Part shown: piece by piece, positions 42,941-51,555 of the stretch | Position numbering within the stretch: position 1 is the first letter of the stretch | Layout of the letters: each line of letters opens with the position of its first letter | IMG/VR virus record: IMGVR_UViG_3300010391_000174 | Location: 1 to 64,000 of that record | DNA: 64,000 bases | Source: a virus | Strand: one strand, 5' to 3' | Program-made: the position numbers and the translations under genes | The notes under the pieces: model-generated | Told to the model about the DNA's origin: nothing | The model's database searches: none | Seen by the model: only the letters and a program-made list of their open reading frames with translations

Positions 42941-42975
42941 TACTTTTCTTTATATGTGTAGTTTTTAATTATGGG

Positions 42976-42985
42976 AGTATTTATG
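42976..42985 (+). promoter_or_regulatory. Late-type promoter motif AGTATTTATG
   Basis: 50 bases before the tube ATG. Confidence 0.65.
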
Positions 42986-43025
42986 ATAAAATAAAAATAA
43001 GTTTTACTATTAAACAAATAAGAAC

Positions 43026-43517
43026 ATGGCAGGAGAAATGATAAGGGGTATCCCATTTGAATATGAACCATTAAGAGTTAATAGATTCTTTGCTGAATTT
43101 GCAGATGAATTAGGAATTGAAGTATGGAAAGTACAGAAATTTAAAAGACCTTCAATGAAAATTAATTCAGTTCCTATTCAGTTCATGAACGAACAAAACT
43201 ATGTTGCAGGAAGATATACTTGGGACACAATGTCGGTTACATTCCTTGACCCAATTGGTCCTTCAACATCACAGCAATTAATGGAATGGGTTCGTTTACA
43301 CGCTGAATCTCTAACTGGTCGTATGGGTTATAAAGCAGGATATGCAAAAAACATATTGTTAAAAGCAGTAGACCCAACAGGCGTAGAAGTACAGAAATGG
43401 TTTTTGGAACAATGTATGATTGTATCGATTGATTTCGGTGACAATGATTATACTAATGATGAATTAACAAATATTAGTTTGGAGTTGCAGCCTTGGCGCT
43501 GTATATTAAACATTTAG
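43026..43517 (+). CDS. Tail tube protein (gp19-like)
   Basis: 163 residues, same length as T4 gp19 (163). The Arg-Val-Asn-Arg-Phe-Phe-Ala-Glu-Phe start, the Gly-Arg-Tyr-Thr-Trp-Asp strand, Val-Thr-Phe-Leu-Asp-Pro-Ile and the C-terminal Ile-Ser-Leu-Glu-Leu-Gln-Pro-Trp strand are those of tube subunits of contractile tails. It forms the inner tube through which DNA passes. Single gene between two terminators. Confidence 0.93.
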   Translation: MAGEMIRGIPFEYEPLRVNRFFAEFADELGIEVWKVQKFKRPSMKINSVPIQFMNEQNYVAGRYTWDTMSVTFLDPIGPSTSQQLMEWVRLHAESLTGRMGYKAGYAKNILLKAVDPTGVEVQKWFLEQCMIVSIDFGDNDYTNDELTNISLELQPWRCILNI

Positions 43518-43547
43518 GTGGTGTTATTGAAAGCAATCCTTTAAGAT

Positions 43548-43586
43548 TAAGTCACAAAGTTTCTATAATTTTGTGACTTATTTTTT
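43548..43586 (+). terminator. Rho-independent terminator after tube gene
   Basis: TAAGTCACAAA pairs with TTTGTGACTTA and is followed by a T-run. Confidence 0.88.
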
Positions 43587-43598
43587 AAATTCATTTAA

Positions 43599-44228
43599 AT
43601 GATTAAAACTGGAATTTATAAAATATTGAATAAAATAAATGGTAAAGTATATATTGGCAGTGCCACTGATATTGCTAAAAGATGGCGTGACCATAAATGG
43701 CATTTAAATCATAATAAATAACATAATTCACATTTACAATCAGCGTGGAATAAATATGGTAGAGATTCTTTTGAATTTTCAATAGTTTTAGAATGTACGA
43801 TTGATGAATTGTTAACTAAAGAAAAAGAAATAATATTGGAGTATGATACTTTTGATAATAATCACGGTTATAATGTTAATGACCCTGAACATGTGTTTTT
43901 AAATAGAAAACATAGTAATATTACCAAAGAGAAATTATCGAAACAAAAGATGGGTGAAAAGAATCCAATGTATGGTAAATGTGGTAATAAGCACCCAAAT
44001 TTCAATAAAAAATTTTCAACTGAAATTAGAAACAAAATGTCTTTAAGTCATATTGGAATTCCAACTAATAGAAGAACTCATTCAAAGCTGACAATAGAAA
44101 ATGTAATCGACATACGTAAAATGTATCATGAAGACAAAGTTTCACAACCAAAAATTGCTGAAATTTTCAACGTATCATATACAGCAATCAATAAAATAAT
44201 AATGAAAAAAATGTGGGCGCAAATATGA
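43599..44228 (+). pseudogene. GIY-YIG homing endonuclease with an in-frame stop
   Basis: From ATG 43599 the frame encodes Gly-Ile-Tyr-Lys-Ile-Leu-Asn-Lys and Val-Tyr-Ile-Gly-Ser-Ala, then Lys-Arg-Trp. TAA (43719-43721) then appears at codon 41, after which the same frame stays open for 169 codons. The rest has Leu-Gln-Ser-Ala-Trp-Asn-Lys-Tyr-Gly, the catalytic-Glu region, NUMOD-type repeats and a C-terminal helix-turn-helix (Lys-Ile-Ala-Glu-Ile-Phe-Asn-Val-Ser). Both catalytic halves are thus separated by a single nonsense codon. It sits directly downstream of the tube gene. A downstream start (43809) gives a nuclease-dead DNA-binding remnant. Confidence 0.85.
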
Positions 44229-45020
44229 TTATGCTGCTAAATTAGCAATTCTTTCATTAATCAAAAGATTAATATAATACTTTCTATCTTTTGTTTCAAT
44301 AATTTGATAATTATCGTTGTTATGTGAAAACCATACTATATACGATTTTCCGAGTTTAATTGATGTATTTCTTTCAATTATTTGTTTATACAATTCTAAT
44401 TGCAGTGAATAAATTTCTAAATCACAATCTTCAAGTATACACAAATCTCCAAGCAAATGTCTGCTTTTCATTTCAAACGTAAAATCTTTATTACTTTTCC
44501 AATCATAAATTTGGAATTCACGTGCTCTTATGTTATAAAATAACATATCAAGCATTCCAGCAATAAGTGATTCTCGGTCATAAATAACAAATTCGGTTTT
44601 AATTGGAATTAATTTTCCCTGAGAATCACTATAAAAACTATCAACATGTTTTTTCGTTATATTATATTCATTCCAAACAGGGTCGAATCCGAATTCATTT
44701 AAAATTATTTGTTTTGGATATTCGAAATTTTTATTTTGAAATAAATTTTCAGCATAATCATGTATTGCAGAACCTTTTATAGTACCTTTTTTATTAATAA
44801 AATTCCATGCTCTAAGAATTTCTTTTTGTGTAACATGAAATTGTTCACTTTTATAATTTGACCAATAATCTTCATTAAATTCTTCCTGATACTTATGAAT
44901 CAGTGTTGTAACCGAAATTAATTCTTTATTATTAAGAAAATACTTATGTGGTTCGTCATAAAATGTAATATCATTAAATGCCGTGAATAATTCATTAGGT
45001 ATTATTATTTGAGAATCCAT
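44229..45020 (-). CDS. PD-(D/E)XK nuclease (RecB/Cas4-like exonuclease)
   Basis: 263 residues from ATG 45020. Residues 70-80 have Gly-Ser-Ala-Ile-His-Asp (the His of RecB-type nucleases). The core Ala-Gly-Met-Leu-Asp-Met-Leu is followed by Ile-Tyr-Asp-Trp-Lys-Ser-Asn-Lys (the D...(D/E)xK pair) and then Tyr-Ser-Leu-Gln-Leu-Glu-Leu-Tyr (the QxxxY-like motif). It probably trims DNA ends in replication or recombination. Oddly it lies downstream of baseplate genes in their transcription unit; 21 bases separate it from the spike gene. Confidence 0.85.
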   Translation of the reverse strand: MDSQIIIPNELFTAFNDITFYDEPHKYFLNNKELISVTTLIHKYQEEFNEDYWSNYKSEQFHVTQKEILRAWNFINKKGTIKGSAIHDYAENLFQNKNFEYPKQIILNEFGFDPVWNEYNITKKHVDSFYSDSQGKLIPIKTEFVIYDRESLIAGMLDMLFYNIRAREFQIYDWKSNKDFTFEMKSRHLLGDLCILEDCDLEIYSLQLELYKQIIERNTSIKLGKSYIVWFSHNNDNYQIIETKDRKYYINLLINERIANLAA

Positions 45021-45041
45021 GATGGACAAATATACAAAATT

Positions 45042-45929
45042 TTAATTAATTATAATATTGTTTTGTAAAATTGCCTCAAAATTAATATTTTCCAAATCCC
45101 TTATTATTGAATTTTTATCTGCAGGTAAATTAGAATAGCCATGAATATGTGTGATAAGTGCATTACGAACAATATTTAATGCTTCAACAAGAACATCGCC
45201 CCTTGCAATTGGATGACCCTCATCAAAAATTCTTTTTCTATCGTCATTATTTAGCCTTGCTGCTTTAAATTGTGGATTTCCACTATGTGATATTAAAGCA
45301 ATTTTATCGCTCATTATAAGTGTATTGCTTTGATATTCACCAGTATTGTTTTGTTGTTCATAAATAAGACTTATTTCGGCAGGATTTTTAACATTAAGTT
45401 TTAATATATCATCAACTTCATGCTTACCTGCTCGAATATGAACTTCGTTTATGCGCAAAATAACATCAGTGTTTACTTTACCAATAATTGCCACATCGCT
45501 TTTTAATGGAAATACGCCATCAGCATCAGGATATGTTGAAACTGCTGGTTCAGGATTTGTGATTGCAACATTTGTTGTTGAGAGTGCGGTATATACAGAA
45601 TCATATCCAACTTTTTGTAGTTGTGAAATAATACTACCAAGCCAATATCGACTTCTTTGAGGATATTTAATATCTTCAATAAAAATTCTAACCATTTCAC
45701 CAACTTGTGGACAGACATAAAAAAATTTAGGTAATAATGGATAGCACCAAGGTAAATCGGAATTTCCTGTTCTATTATCTAATTCCGGTATTTTTACTTT
45801 AATCATTCCCCCATCTGTCAAATCATCAATAGATATTACTTCACCATAATATATTGTTTTATTTAGTTCATATTTGGTGGTCTTTTTGAAAGGATTTGAT
45901 GTTTGTATTATTGGTTTATCGTATGACAT
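45042..45929 (-). CDS. Baseplate central spike protein (gp5/gpV-like OB-fold)
   Basis: 295 residues. Residues 25-110 fit the phage baseplate assembly OB fold: Tyr-Tyr-Gly-Glu-Val, Gly-Gly-Met-Ile-Lys-Val-Lys-Ile-Pro-Glu-Leu-Asp, Leu-Pro-Trp-Cys-Tyr-Pro-Leu-Leu and Gly-Glu-Met-Val-Arg-Ile-Phe. The remainder is likely a beta-helical spike shaft. A His-Ile-His motif near residue 264 could bind metal. No lysozyme domain is inserted, unlike T4 gp5. Starts in a TAATG overlap. Confidence 0.8.
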   Translation of the reverse strand: MSYDKPIIQTSNPFKKTTKYELNKTIYYGEVISIDDLTDGGMIKVKIPELDNRTGNSDLPWCYPLLPKFFYVCPQVGEMVRIFIEDIKYPQRSRYWLGSIISQLQKVGYDSVYTALSTTNVAITNPEPAVSTYPDADGVFPLKSDVAIIGKVNTDVILRINEVHIRAGKHEVDDILKLNVKNPAEISLIYEQQNNTGEYQSNTLIMSDKIALISHSGNPQFKAARLNNDDRKRIFDEGHPIARGDVLVEALNIVRNALITHIHGYSNLPADKNSIIRDLENINFEAILQNNIIIN

Positions 45930-46135
45930 TATCTTTTACTTATTTCCTCAATCAATTCAACATAATTTTTTTCAAGTTCGGTTAAAATTTCTAAATCATC
46001 ATTAATTTTTTTTTCGATTTCATCGACTTCTATTGTATGGTTAATAATTCCTTGCTTTAATGTGTCATGTTTTATTTTAACATCATTAATCATTTTAAGT
46101 AATTCAGTTGGTGAATATTTAGATAAATCTCCCAT
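45929..46135 (-). CDS. Short coiled-coil protein in baseplate operon
   Basis: 68 residues, almost entirely one amphipathic coiled coil. Both its start and its stop are shared with neighbours in TAATG overlaps. A small assembly or chaperone-like role is plausible; no family. Confidence 0.65.
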   Translation of the reverse strand: MGDLSKYSPTELLKMINDVKIKHDTLKQGIINHTIEVDEIEKKINDDLEILTELEKNYVELIEEISKR

Positions 46136-46542
46136 TATTGTGCAACTCCATAACCTTTAGCATAATATATTGTTGAACCAAATACCGAAACAGGTCCTGT
46201 TGGTGAAATACCTGCAGCCGTTATGGTAATTCCCGGTGGTACTGCCACAGTAATTATCATCTCTTGTTGAATTGCTTTAACAATTTCTTCAATTCTAATT
46301 CTTTCCATTATTTCATCTGGTGCAACACCGCCAGATGGCAATACGCCAACAGGTAATCCGGCTTCACTTTTTCTGGCAATAATGCGTGAAGCAATCTTAG
46401 TGGGTGATAATCCCGGACGTTTTGAAACACCAACCAATATAAGTGGTGCTGGTATGGGAGGAACACCGCCAACTGAAGAAAGTTTCAATATTTTATCAAA
46501 ACCACCAACAATTGCATCAACATTATTAAAATCTATTGACAT
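46135..46542 (-). CDS. Baseplate-operon hypothetical protein
   Basis: 135 residues, Pro/Gly/Ile-rich. Residues 25-55 read Pro-Pro-Ile-Pro-Ala-Pro, Ser-Lys-Arg-Pro-Gly-Leu-Ser, Ile-Ile-Ala-Arg-Lys. A C-terminal Val-Pro-Pro-Gly-Ile-Thr-Ile-Thr strand region follows. Short repeats of Gly-Val/Pro suggest an extended fibrous part. Likely virion protein by location; no family recognised. Confidence 0.6.
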   Translation of the reverse strand: MSIDFNNVDAIVGGFDKILKLSSVGGVPPIPAPLILVGVSKRPGLSPTKIASRIIARKSEAGLPVGVLPSGGVAPDEIMERIRIEEIVKAIQQEMIITVAVPPGITITAAGISPTGPVSVFGSTIYYAKGYGVAQ

Positions 46543-46545
46543 ATT

Positions 46546-46800
46546 TTATTTCTTACTAAAGTCTTTATTTAAAAATTCAATCAAATTTGCTTTATTTTTT
46601 ACATCTTGTGCAATTTTAATTTTTTCTTGATTTATTTTTAATTCGGTAATATTTATCCATTTCCAACCTAAAAACCATCTTGTCATCAATATTCTGAACC
46701 AATTTGGTTTAGATGTTGTTGCGAGTTGTGTGCCATCTACACTACCATCAATGAGATAAACACCAACAAACTGTTTGTTTAATTTCTGGTCTACTATCAT
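46546..46800 (-). CDS. Hypothetical small protein in baseplate operon
   Basis: 84 residues. A Trp-rich central part (Pro-Asn-Trp-Phe-Arg-Ile-Leu, Trp-Phe-Leu-Gly-Trp-Lys-Trp) is followed by a Lys-rich helix. Trp clustering suggests interface packing or membrane contact. No family. Confidence 0.6.
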   Translation of the reverse strand: MIVDQKLNKQFVGVYLIDGSVDGTQLATTSKPNWFRILMTRWFLGWKWINITELKINQEKIKIAQDVKNKANLIEFLNKDFSKK

Positions 46801-46804
46801 AATT

Positions 46805-48109
46805 TTAACTTATTAAGCTTTTTATTATACCTACGTACTGATTTATTTTTTCTCGAATTATTGTTTTTATTATTGGTGCAATCAATGCAATTAAAAATGT
46901 AACAACTAAATTGAAGATGAATTCATTTATCATTTTCATCGCTTCTTTTATAATACAATTTAAAAATATTTTAAATTTTTTCAAATCATCTTTTGGATTA
47001 CCTATTTGAACCACACCATTGTTTTCGAAAGCACTTATTATTACAAGAAGTGCTCTAATTTGTGGTGATACTGTCACTGCTTGTGCCAATATATTTGTAA
47101 TTGCTTTTATTAATCTCTGAAAAAATCCATCTTTAATTGTTGCTTTATTTTCATCTGCAGTTTCTTGTATACCAGTAGTACTTTTATCAATAGTTGCTTC
47201 AACAAGATTACCAACTGCAAAACTATCTGTTGACCCAGATATTTGTGCAATAAGATTTGTCATACCACTTAAGGGTAGTGTTGCACCAATTACACCACAA
47301 CCCATATCATAATAAACAATACCATCAACTAATTCTTTTGCTTTTTGTAATAATGCATCAAATTCATCTTGAGTAATTTCAAATGTATCCTTATCATTAA
47401 TTAATTGCTCAATTAATTTTGATATTTGTAATTCTTGATATATTTGTTCAACTGTTTTGCCTTGACTTGCACTAACACTACCATAAACAGCATTCATTGT
47501 GTTTGTTAAAAATTCTTTTTTATTAATAATAACCGCATCATCAACAAAATCACCCATCCAATTGCCAATAGTTCCGCTTGATGAAGCAATAGTTGGTTTG
47601 AAAATGAAACTATCACTTGGTGCATTATAGTTGATAATCATGTTATTATATATTGTATCAGTACCTGCATTTTGAATTGCTTGACGTGCCGAGTTATCAA
47701 AACTTGGTTGTGATGTATCATATAGTAAACTACCGCCTTGTGATGTTGGACTTGTTTTAAATTTTCCATAAATATCTATATTTTTAACCGGTACTGAAAT
47801 ACCTGTTGTTTTAAAATATGTTGGAAGTCCATCACCAGCATTATATTGAATCGTTTGTTTTTTAATTGAAGTTTTTAATTGAGGTTCCACATTATCAATA
47901 AAATTGGTAAATAATTCGCCTGTAAGTTGTTTTAGTGCGTCTGAACCAACAACAGTTTTAAGTACGTCAAGCAAAAATGGAACTACGTCCTTTTTATTAT
48001 TAACTGATGGATATAAATTGGTCGTATTGGGCAATTTTCTTTCCTGTTTTAAAGAAGTATATGCACTAATCGTAGTAAAAACGTTTTTTTTATTATCCAT
48101 TAAACTCAT
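46805..48109 (-). CDS. Baseplate-operon protein with hydrophobic C-terminus
   Basis: 434 residues. The first 250 are polar with Ser/Thr-rich strands. Residues about 265-300 are Gly/Ile-rich. A hydrophobic helix at about 400-418 (Val-Val-Thr-Phe-Leu-Ile-Ala-Leu-Ile-Ala) precedes a basic tail. A membrane-interacting baseplate component is possible. It lies 5 bases after the preceding small gene's stop in the operon. Confidence 0.6.
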   Translation of the reverse strand: MSLMDNKKNVFTTISAYTSLKQERKLPNTTNLYPSVNNKKDVVPFLLDVLKTVVGSDALKQLTGELFTNFIDNVEPQLKTSIKKQTIQYNAGDGLPTYFKTTGISVPVKNIDIYGKFKTSPTSQGGSLLYDTSQPSFDNSARQAIQNAGTDTIYNNMIINYNAPSDSFIFKPTIASSSGTIGNWMGDFVDDAVIINKKEFLTNTMNAVYGSVSASQGKTVEQIYQELQISKLIEQLINDKDTFEITQDEFDALLQKAKELVDGIVYYDMGCGVIGATLPLSGMTNLIAQISGSTDSFAVGNLVEATIDKSTTGIQETADENKATIKDGFFQRLIKAITNILAQAVTVSPQIRALLVIISAFENNGVVQIGNPKDDLKKFKIFLNCIIKEAMKMINEFIFNLVVTFLIALIAPIIKTIIREKINQYVGIIKSLIS

Positions 48110-48114
48110 TACTA

Positions 48115-48498
48115 TTATTTATTTTTTTCTTTTTTTTCGAGTTCTTGTTGAACAAAATTTAATAATTCTAATCTTGTATCACTTGTAATTACTTCACTTT
48201 CTTCTGACTTATTGAGAGATACAATACCACCAGCATTTGTCTTGTTTCCAAATACAGCATCATTTAAAAGTTTAAGTAATGCAATTTTTTGGTCTTGATT
48301 TTTGGCTTCTGCACCAATAAGTTTAACAATTTGGTCACCAATTGCTGCAATTTCACCACCTTCTTTTACTTTTAATTCCCATTTTGTGAAAAGTCTGACA
48401 ATTTTTGCTTTAATGTTATGAGATTCGTTGTAAATTTCTTGAAAAAGATTATTTACACTTTCTTCATCTAATTTTATTTTTTTTCTGTGTGGTCTCAT
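48115..48498 (-). CDS. Helical hypothetical protein, first gene of the baseplate operon
   Basis: 127 residues, mostly helical (Ile-Lys-Ala-Lys-Ile-Val-Arg-Leu-Phe, then Asp-Gln-Lys-Ile-Ala-Leu-Leu-Lys-Leu-Leu). A chaperone or small-terminase-like helical protein would look like this, but no specific match is recognised. A minus-strand late motif lies about 75 bases upstream. Confidence 0.6.
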   Translation of the reverse strand: MRPHRKKIKLDEESVNNLFQEIYNESHNIKAKIVRLFTKWELKVKEGGEIAAIGDQIVKLIGAEAKNQDQKIALLKLLNDAVFGNKTNAGGIVSLNKSEESEVITSDTRLELLNFVQQELEKKEKNK

Positions 48499-48568
48499 AT
48501 GCTTTTAATATGTTTTTTGTTCTTCTATAATTATTTTTACCAATATATTATTTATGGTTTTAGTACAT

Positions 48569-48578
48569 ATAAATACAC
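48569..48578 (-). promoter_or_regulatory. Late-type motif GTGTATTTAT (minus strand)
   Basis: Sense-oriented to the minus-strand baseplate operon; it overlaps the intergenic end just left of the peptidase-like gene. Confidence 0.4.
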
Positions 48579-48579
48579 A

Positions 48580-49077
48580 TTATTTAGAATTTATAATCCA
48601 TACATCAATAATACCATTATATTTCAAAATATTACTTAATGGATATTTTAAAATTTTTTCATATTCAGGATTGGGGTCATGTACAACGTTGAAATCTTTA
48701 TCGATAATTACTGCATGTGTGGTATTATTACTCCAAGTAAAATTTTTTGGAGATAATACGCTTGCAAAAAATAATCCATTGATTCCCTTTTCCTTATATA
48801 AACATTTTTTTGTTATTATTGAACGTCTATGCCATCTTTCTGATTTAAAACATTGGTCTGTTGGATGCCATAATGTAGTATAATTTCTATTGTGTCGCAT
48901 TCCGTGATATTCGGCATCATGTTCTTTAACGAAATTATATAATAATGAAAACCAACCATCTTTACATTCAATAAATTCAGGTATTACTTCAAGCGGTAAA
49001 TCAAAAAGACTGGCAATTACTGCTTGCATACAATTGCCATGTCCTTTATCAATAATAGTTTGATAAATTTTAATCAT
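48580..49077 (-). CDS. Cysteine-peptidase-like phage protein
   Basis: 165 residues. Motifs in papain-fold order: Lys-Gly-His-Gly-Asn-Cys-Met-Gln-Ala (Cys16), Thr-Thr-His-Ala-Val-Ile-Ile (His121) and Val-Val-His-Asp-Pro-Asn-Pro (Asp134). A Leu-Pro-Leu-Glu-Val-Ile-Pro segment after the Cys helix is characteristic of a widespread phage family of peptidase C39-like appearance. No substrate is known. It follows the sigma factor gene without a gap. Confidence 0.8.
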   Translation of the reverse strand: MIKIYQTIIDKGHGNCMQAVIASLFDLPLEVIPEFIECKDGWFSLLYNFVKEHDAEYHGMRHNRNYTTLWHPTDQCFKSERWHRRSIITKKCLYKEKGINGLFFASVLSPKNFTWSNNTTHAVIIDKDFNVVHDPNPEYEKILKYPLSNILKYNGIIDVWIINSK

Positions 49078-49830
49078 TTAGTCTTCCAGATAATCGATTT
49101 TTTCTATAAAATAAATATCTTTAAATGGTTTAATCGCAATTCTAATTTCCTTTGTACTCAAACCAGTCTGTTCCTTCAGAAATAACAAAATTTTATTCTT
49201 AGCGAATTTATTTGTGACTCTTTTAGCATATTTTCCTTCGGGACTGTCTTCCATAAACAATATGTGCCAGTTTTTTAAAACATTAACAATGGCATCTCCA
49301 ACAATAATTTCATTTTTTTTCATTGTTATATCATCATCAATTCTGATTTCAATTTTATCGACAACATTATTTATTAATTCTTCAAGATGATATTGATTTT
49401 CCATTTCAATTTCATATGAATATTCAATATTTTCATTGATTTCATCAACATAATCATCGTAAGAAAGATTAATTTTTTTTTCAGTATAGCTCCTTCTACC
49501 GTGGTCTTTAAAATAATTTCGAATTATTGTTTGACAATAACTATATGCTTTTGTTTTATTTCCCATTTTACCAATTTTATTGGGATTAAATTTAATCATG
49601 TGTTCGATTAAATGTGTGAGAGCATTTTCTTCAACTTCTTCCATAGTATAATTTCCAATATGAATTGGGTATCGTCTTAATATGGATTGTATCATTTTAC
49701 GAAAAGGTTCAATTAGTATTTCATTATAAATTCTATTCTTTTCTTCAGCAAAATTAGAATTAATATAATTTATTACTGCTTGTTCTTCTTTTTCCGCAAA
49801 ATACGGTATGTTTATTTCAGTTTCTTTCAT
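49078..49830 (-). CDS. Late sigma factor (T4 gp55-like)
   Basis: 250 residues. Residues 63-113 match sigma70 region 2: Glu-Glu-Val-Glu-Glu-Asn-Ala-Leu-Thr-His-Leu, Phe-Asn-Pro-Asn-Lys, Lys-Ala-Tyr-Ser-Tyr, Thr-Ile-Ile-Arg-Asn-Tyr-Phe-Lys-Asp-His. The rest, including an acidic middle and a basic helical tail (172-250), does not show a clear region 4, as in gp55-type sigma factors that need co-activators. It should direct host RNA polymerase to late promoters; the obvious candidate is the AGTATTTATA motif found throughout the window. Confidence 0.8.
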   Translation of the reverse strand: MKETEINIPYFAEKEEQAVINYINSNFAEEKNRIYNEILIEPFRKMIQSILRRYPIHIGNYTMEEVEENALTHLIEHMIKFNPNKIGKMGNKTKAYSYCQTIIRNYFKDHGRRSYTEKKINLSYDDYVDEINENIEYSYEIEMENQYHLEELINNVVDKIEIRIDDDITMKKNEIIVGDAIVNVLKNWHILFMEDSPEGKYAKRVTNKFAKNKILLFLKEQTGLSTKEIRIAIKPFKDIYFIEKIDYLED

Positions 49831-49867
49831 TTATTATAAATCAATACATATAGATTATTTATAATAA

Positions 49868-50695
49868 CTATTTTTGAAGTCTTGATATATCAATTGTTCT
49901 GTCATTGACAAAATTTGCTTCTTTTGTTGCTGTTTCAAACCAAAATTTTCTTTCATTAATTGGCATTGTTTTTTGATACATATTAAAAAGACTTCCCTCA
50001 CGAGTTGCAAGATGTTTGTAACCAATCTTGGGTATCGTAAAAATCTTACACGCATTATTTAATGCTCTAAGCAAGAACTCATACATAAAGGTTAATTTAA
50101 TATTTGATTTATATTTACCAAGGTTTTCAAATTCAGATTTTTTAATAACAGCACCTGATAATTTAAAATCAGTATATTGTTTAAGTGCATTAGCATTTAA
50201 ATAACCCATTTCACCATTTTCACCAACAAATTGTTGTGCCCAAACAGTTTCATTAGTTAATTTAATACCTTCATTTTTATTATTGACTTCAATCATCATG
50301 CTTAAAAAAACATCAATATCTGGATATGCTTCAACATGTTGACACGCATTTTTGAAAAATGTGGTACTATATTCATCATCAAATTCAAGTACAGTAAAAT
50401 ATTCAGTTTTTACTGTATCAACACCCATATTAACCTGTGACTGATAATCAGTCTTACCTTCGTGATTTACAAGTCTTAATTTTAATGTATCATTTTTTTT
50501 CTCCATAGAGAAAATAGATTCTTGATATTTACTACAATATTCAATTAGTCCATCTAAACCAAGTGGAGATACGATTAAAACCTCTGGTAACTCACTAATA
50601 CCTTCTTGTTTAACTATTGATTCAATTGCTTTATCTAAGTATCCAGCAACTACTTTATTAAATTCGTGTACTGGAATTATTACTGATATATTCAT
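49868..50695 (-). CDS. Glycosyltransferase, GT2 (GT-A fold)
   Basis: 275 residues from ATG 50695 (Met-Asn-Ile-Ser-Val-Ile-Ile-Pro-Val-His). An in-frame ATG at 50719 is also possible. The N-terminal strand is the nucleotide-sugar site start, and Phe-Asp-Asp-Glu-Tyr near residue 108 fits the metal-binding DxD-like motif. It transfers sugar from a nucleotide-sugar to an unknown acceptor, possibly a virion protein or modified base. It clusters with a split GT-B enzyme. Confidence 0.8.
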   Translation of the reverse strand: MNISVIIPVHEFNKVVAGYLDKAIESIVKQEGISELPEVLIVSPLGLDGLIEYCSKYQESIFSMEKKNDTLKLRLVNHEGKTDYQSQVNMGVDTVKTEYFTVLEFDDEYSTTFFKNACQHVEAYPDIDVFLSMMIEVNNKNEGIKLTNETVWAQQFVGENGEMGYLNANALKQYTDFKLSGAVIKKSEFENLGKYKSNIKLTFMYEFLLRALNNACKIFTIPKIGYKHLATREGSLFNMYQKTMPINERKFWFETATKEANFVNDRTIDISRLQK

Positions 50696-50721
50696 TATTA
50701 TATTTTTATTTAAAATCATTA

Positions 50722-51555
50722 TTATTTTTGTTCAACAACTGGTTGAATTGCACTTTCCAATAAACTAACTCTCTGATTAATAAAATTGGTGTAAATTTCA
50801 GCTAATGTTTTTTCACTACCTTCTTGAGTATATTTAGCAGATACCTTATCCATCGATTCATATAATGCAGGAGTAATACTATCGTCCAAAAATTTAACAA
50901 GAATCTCACCAATTAAAATAGGAAGGTCATAGTAATTATCAGTCCAGACACCAGCACCTTCAACTGCTTTTATCGGAACACCGTTTTCATTTCTTTCAAT
51001 CATATATTCTGGCATAATATCGGGTTTCAAACAAATTGGAATTGTACCTGACTTCATACACTCTAATGGAAACGTACCAAATGATGAAATTCTATCTACC
51101 CAAACAGCAGCAAAATTACCTTGCAATCTCTTTGCAAAGTCAACTCTTCTCATTGCCTGTGGTGGTTTACTTTTAGTAACCATAGGGTCAAAGGTCAACC
51201 ATGTATATTGTGGATATTTACTAAAAAACAACTTTACGAGTTTTGAAATTTCATTAGCATTTCTACCAATTACCGACATTATTGGTTTTTGAGGTAGTTT
51301 AGATTTTTCAAAATATTCAGGAATGCCTATATTATATATTTTAATGTTAAACTTATCGTTACCATAATATGTTTCGACCCATTCTTTAAGTGTTTGGGAT
51401 GTGGTAATAATATCATTAATACCAAATGATTTCCAATCAGTTCCCGGTATCAAACCATTTAACATATAGTCAGCAGATTGAAGTAATCCAATTCTCATAC
51501 AAGGAAGCTTTTTTGTTTGCTCCATAATATTAGAAAATACTTCAGGAATCACCAT
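50722..51555 (-). CDS. Glycosyltransferase GT-B, C-terminal part (split)
   Basis: 277 residues. The second Rossmann half of a GT-B enzyme is visible: Pro-Ile-Met-Ser-Val-Ile-Gly-Arg, then Phe-Gly-Thr-Phe-Pro-Leu-Glu-Cys-Met-Lys-Ser-Gly and Pro-Ile-Cys-Leu-Lys-Pro-Asp (the nucleotide-binding Glu region). The N-terminal half is encoded by the overlapping frame 51549-51869. Its ATG overlaps that frame's stop as ATGGTGA. It is either a two-polypeptide enzyme by coupled translation or a single enzyme broken by a frameshift. Confidence 0.7.
   Translation of the reverse strand: MVIPEVFSNIMEQTKKLPCMRIGLLQSADYMLNGLIPGTDWKSFGINDIITTSQTLKEWVETYYGNDKFNIKIYNIGIPEYFEKSKLPQKPIMSVIGRNANEISKLVKLFFSKYPQYTWLTFDPMVTKSKPPQAMRRVDFAKRLQGNFAAVWVDRISSFGTFPLECMKSGTIPICLKPDIMPEYMIERNENGVPIKAVEGAGVWTDNYYDLPILIGEILVKFLDDSITPALYESMDKVSAKYTQEGSEKTLAEIYTNFINQRVSLLESAIQPVVEQK

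Noticed and set aside
1527-44228. Reassignment of TAA to Tyr suggested by TAA in two GIY-YIG genes
   Set aside because: TAA is the normal stop of the portal, capsid, sheath, tape measure and most other genes here; two nonsense mutations are simpler.
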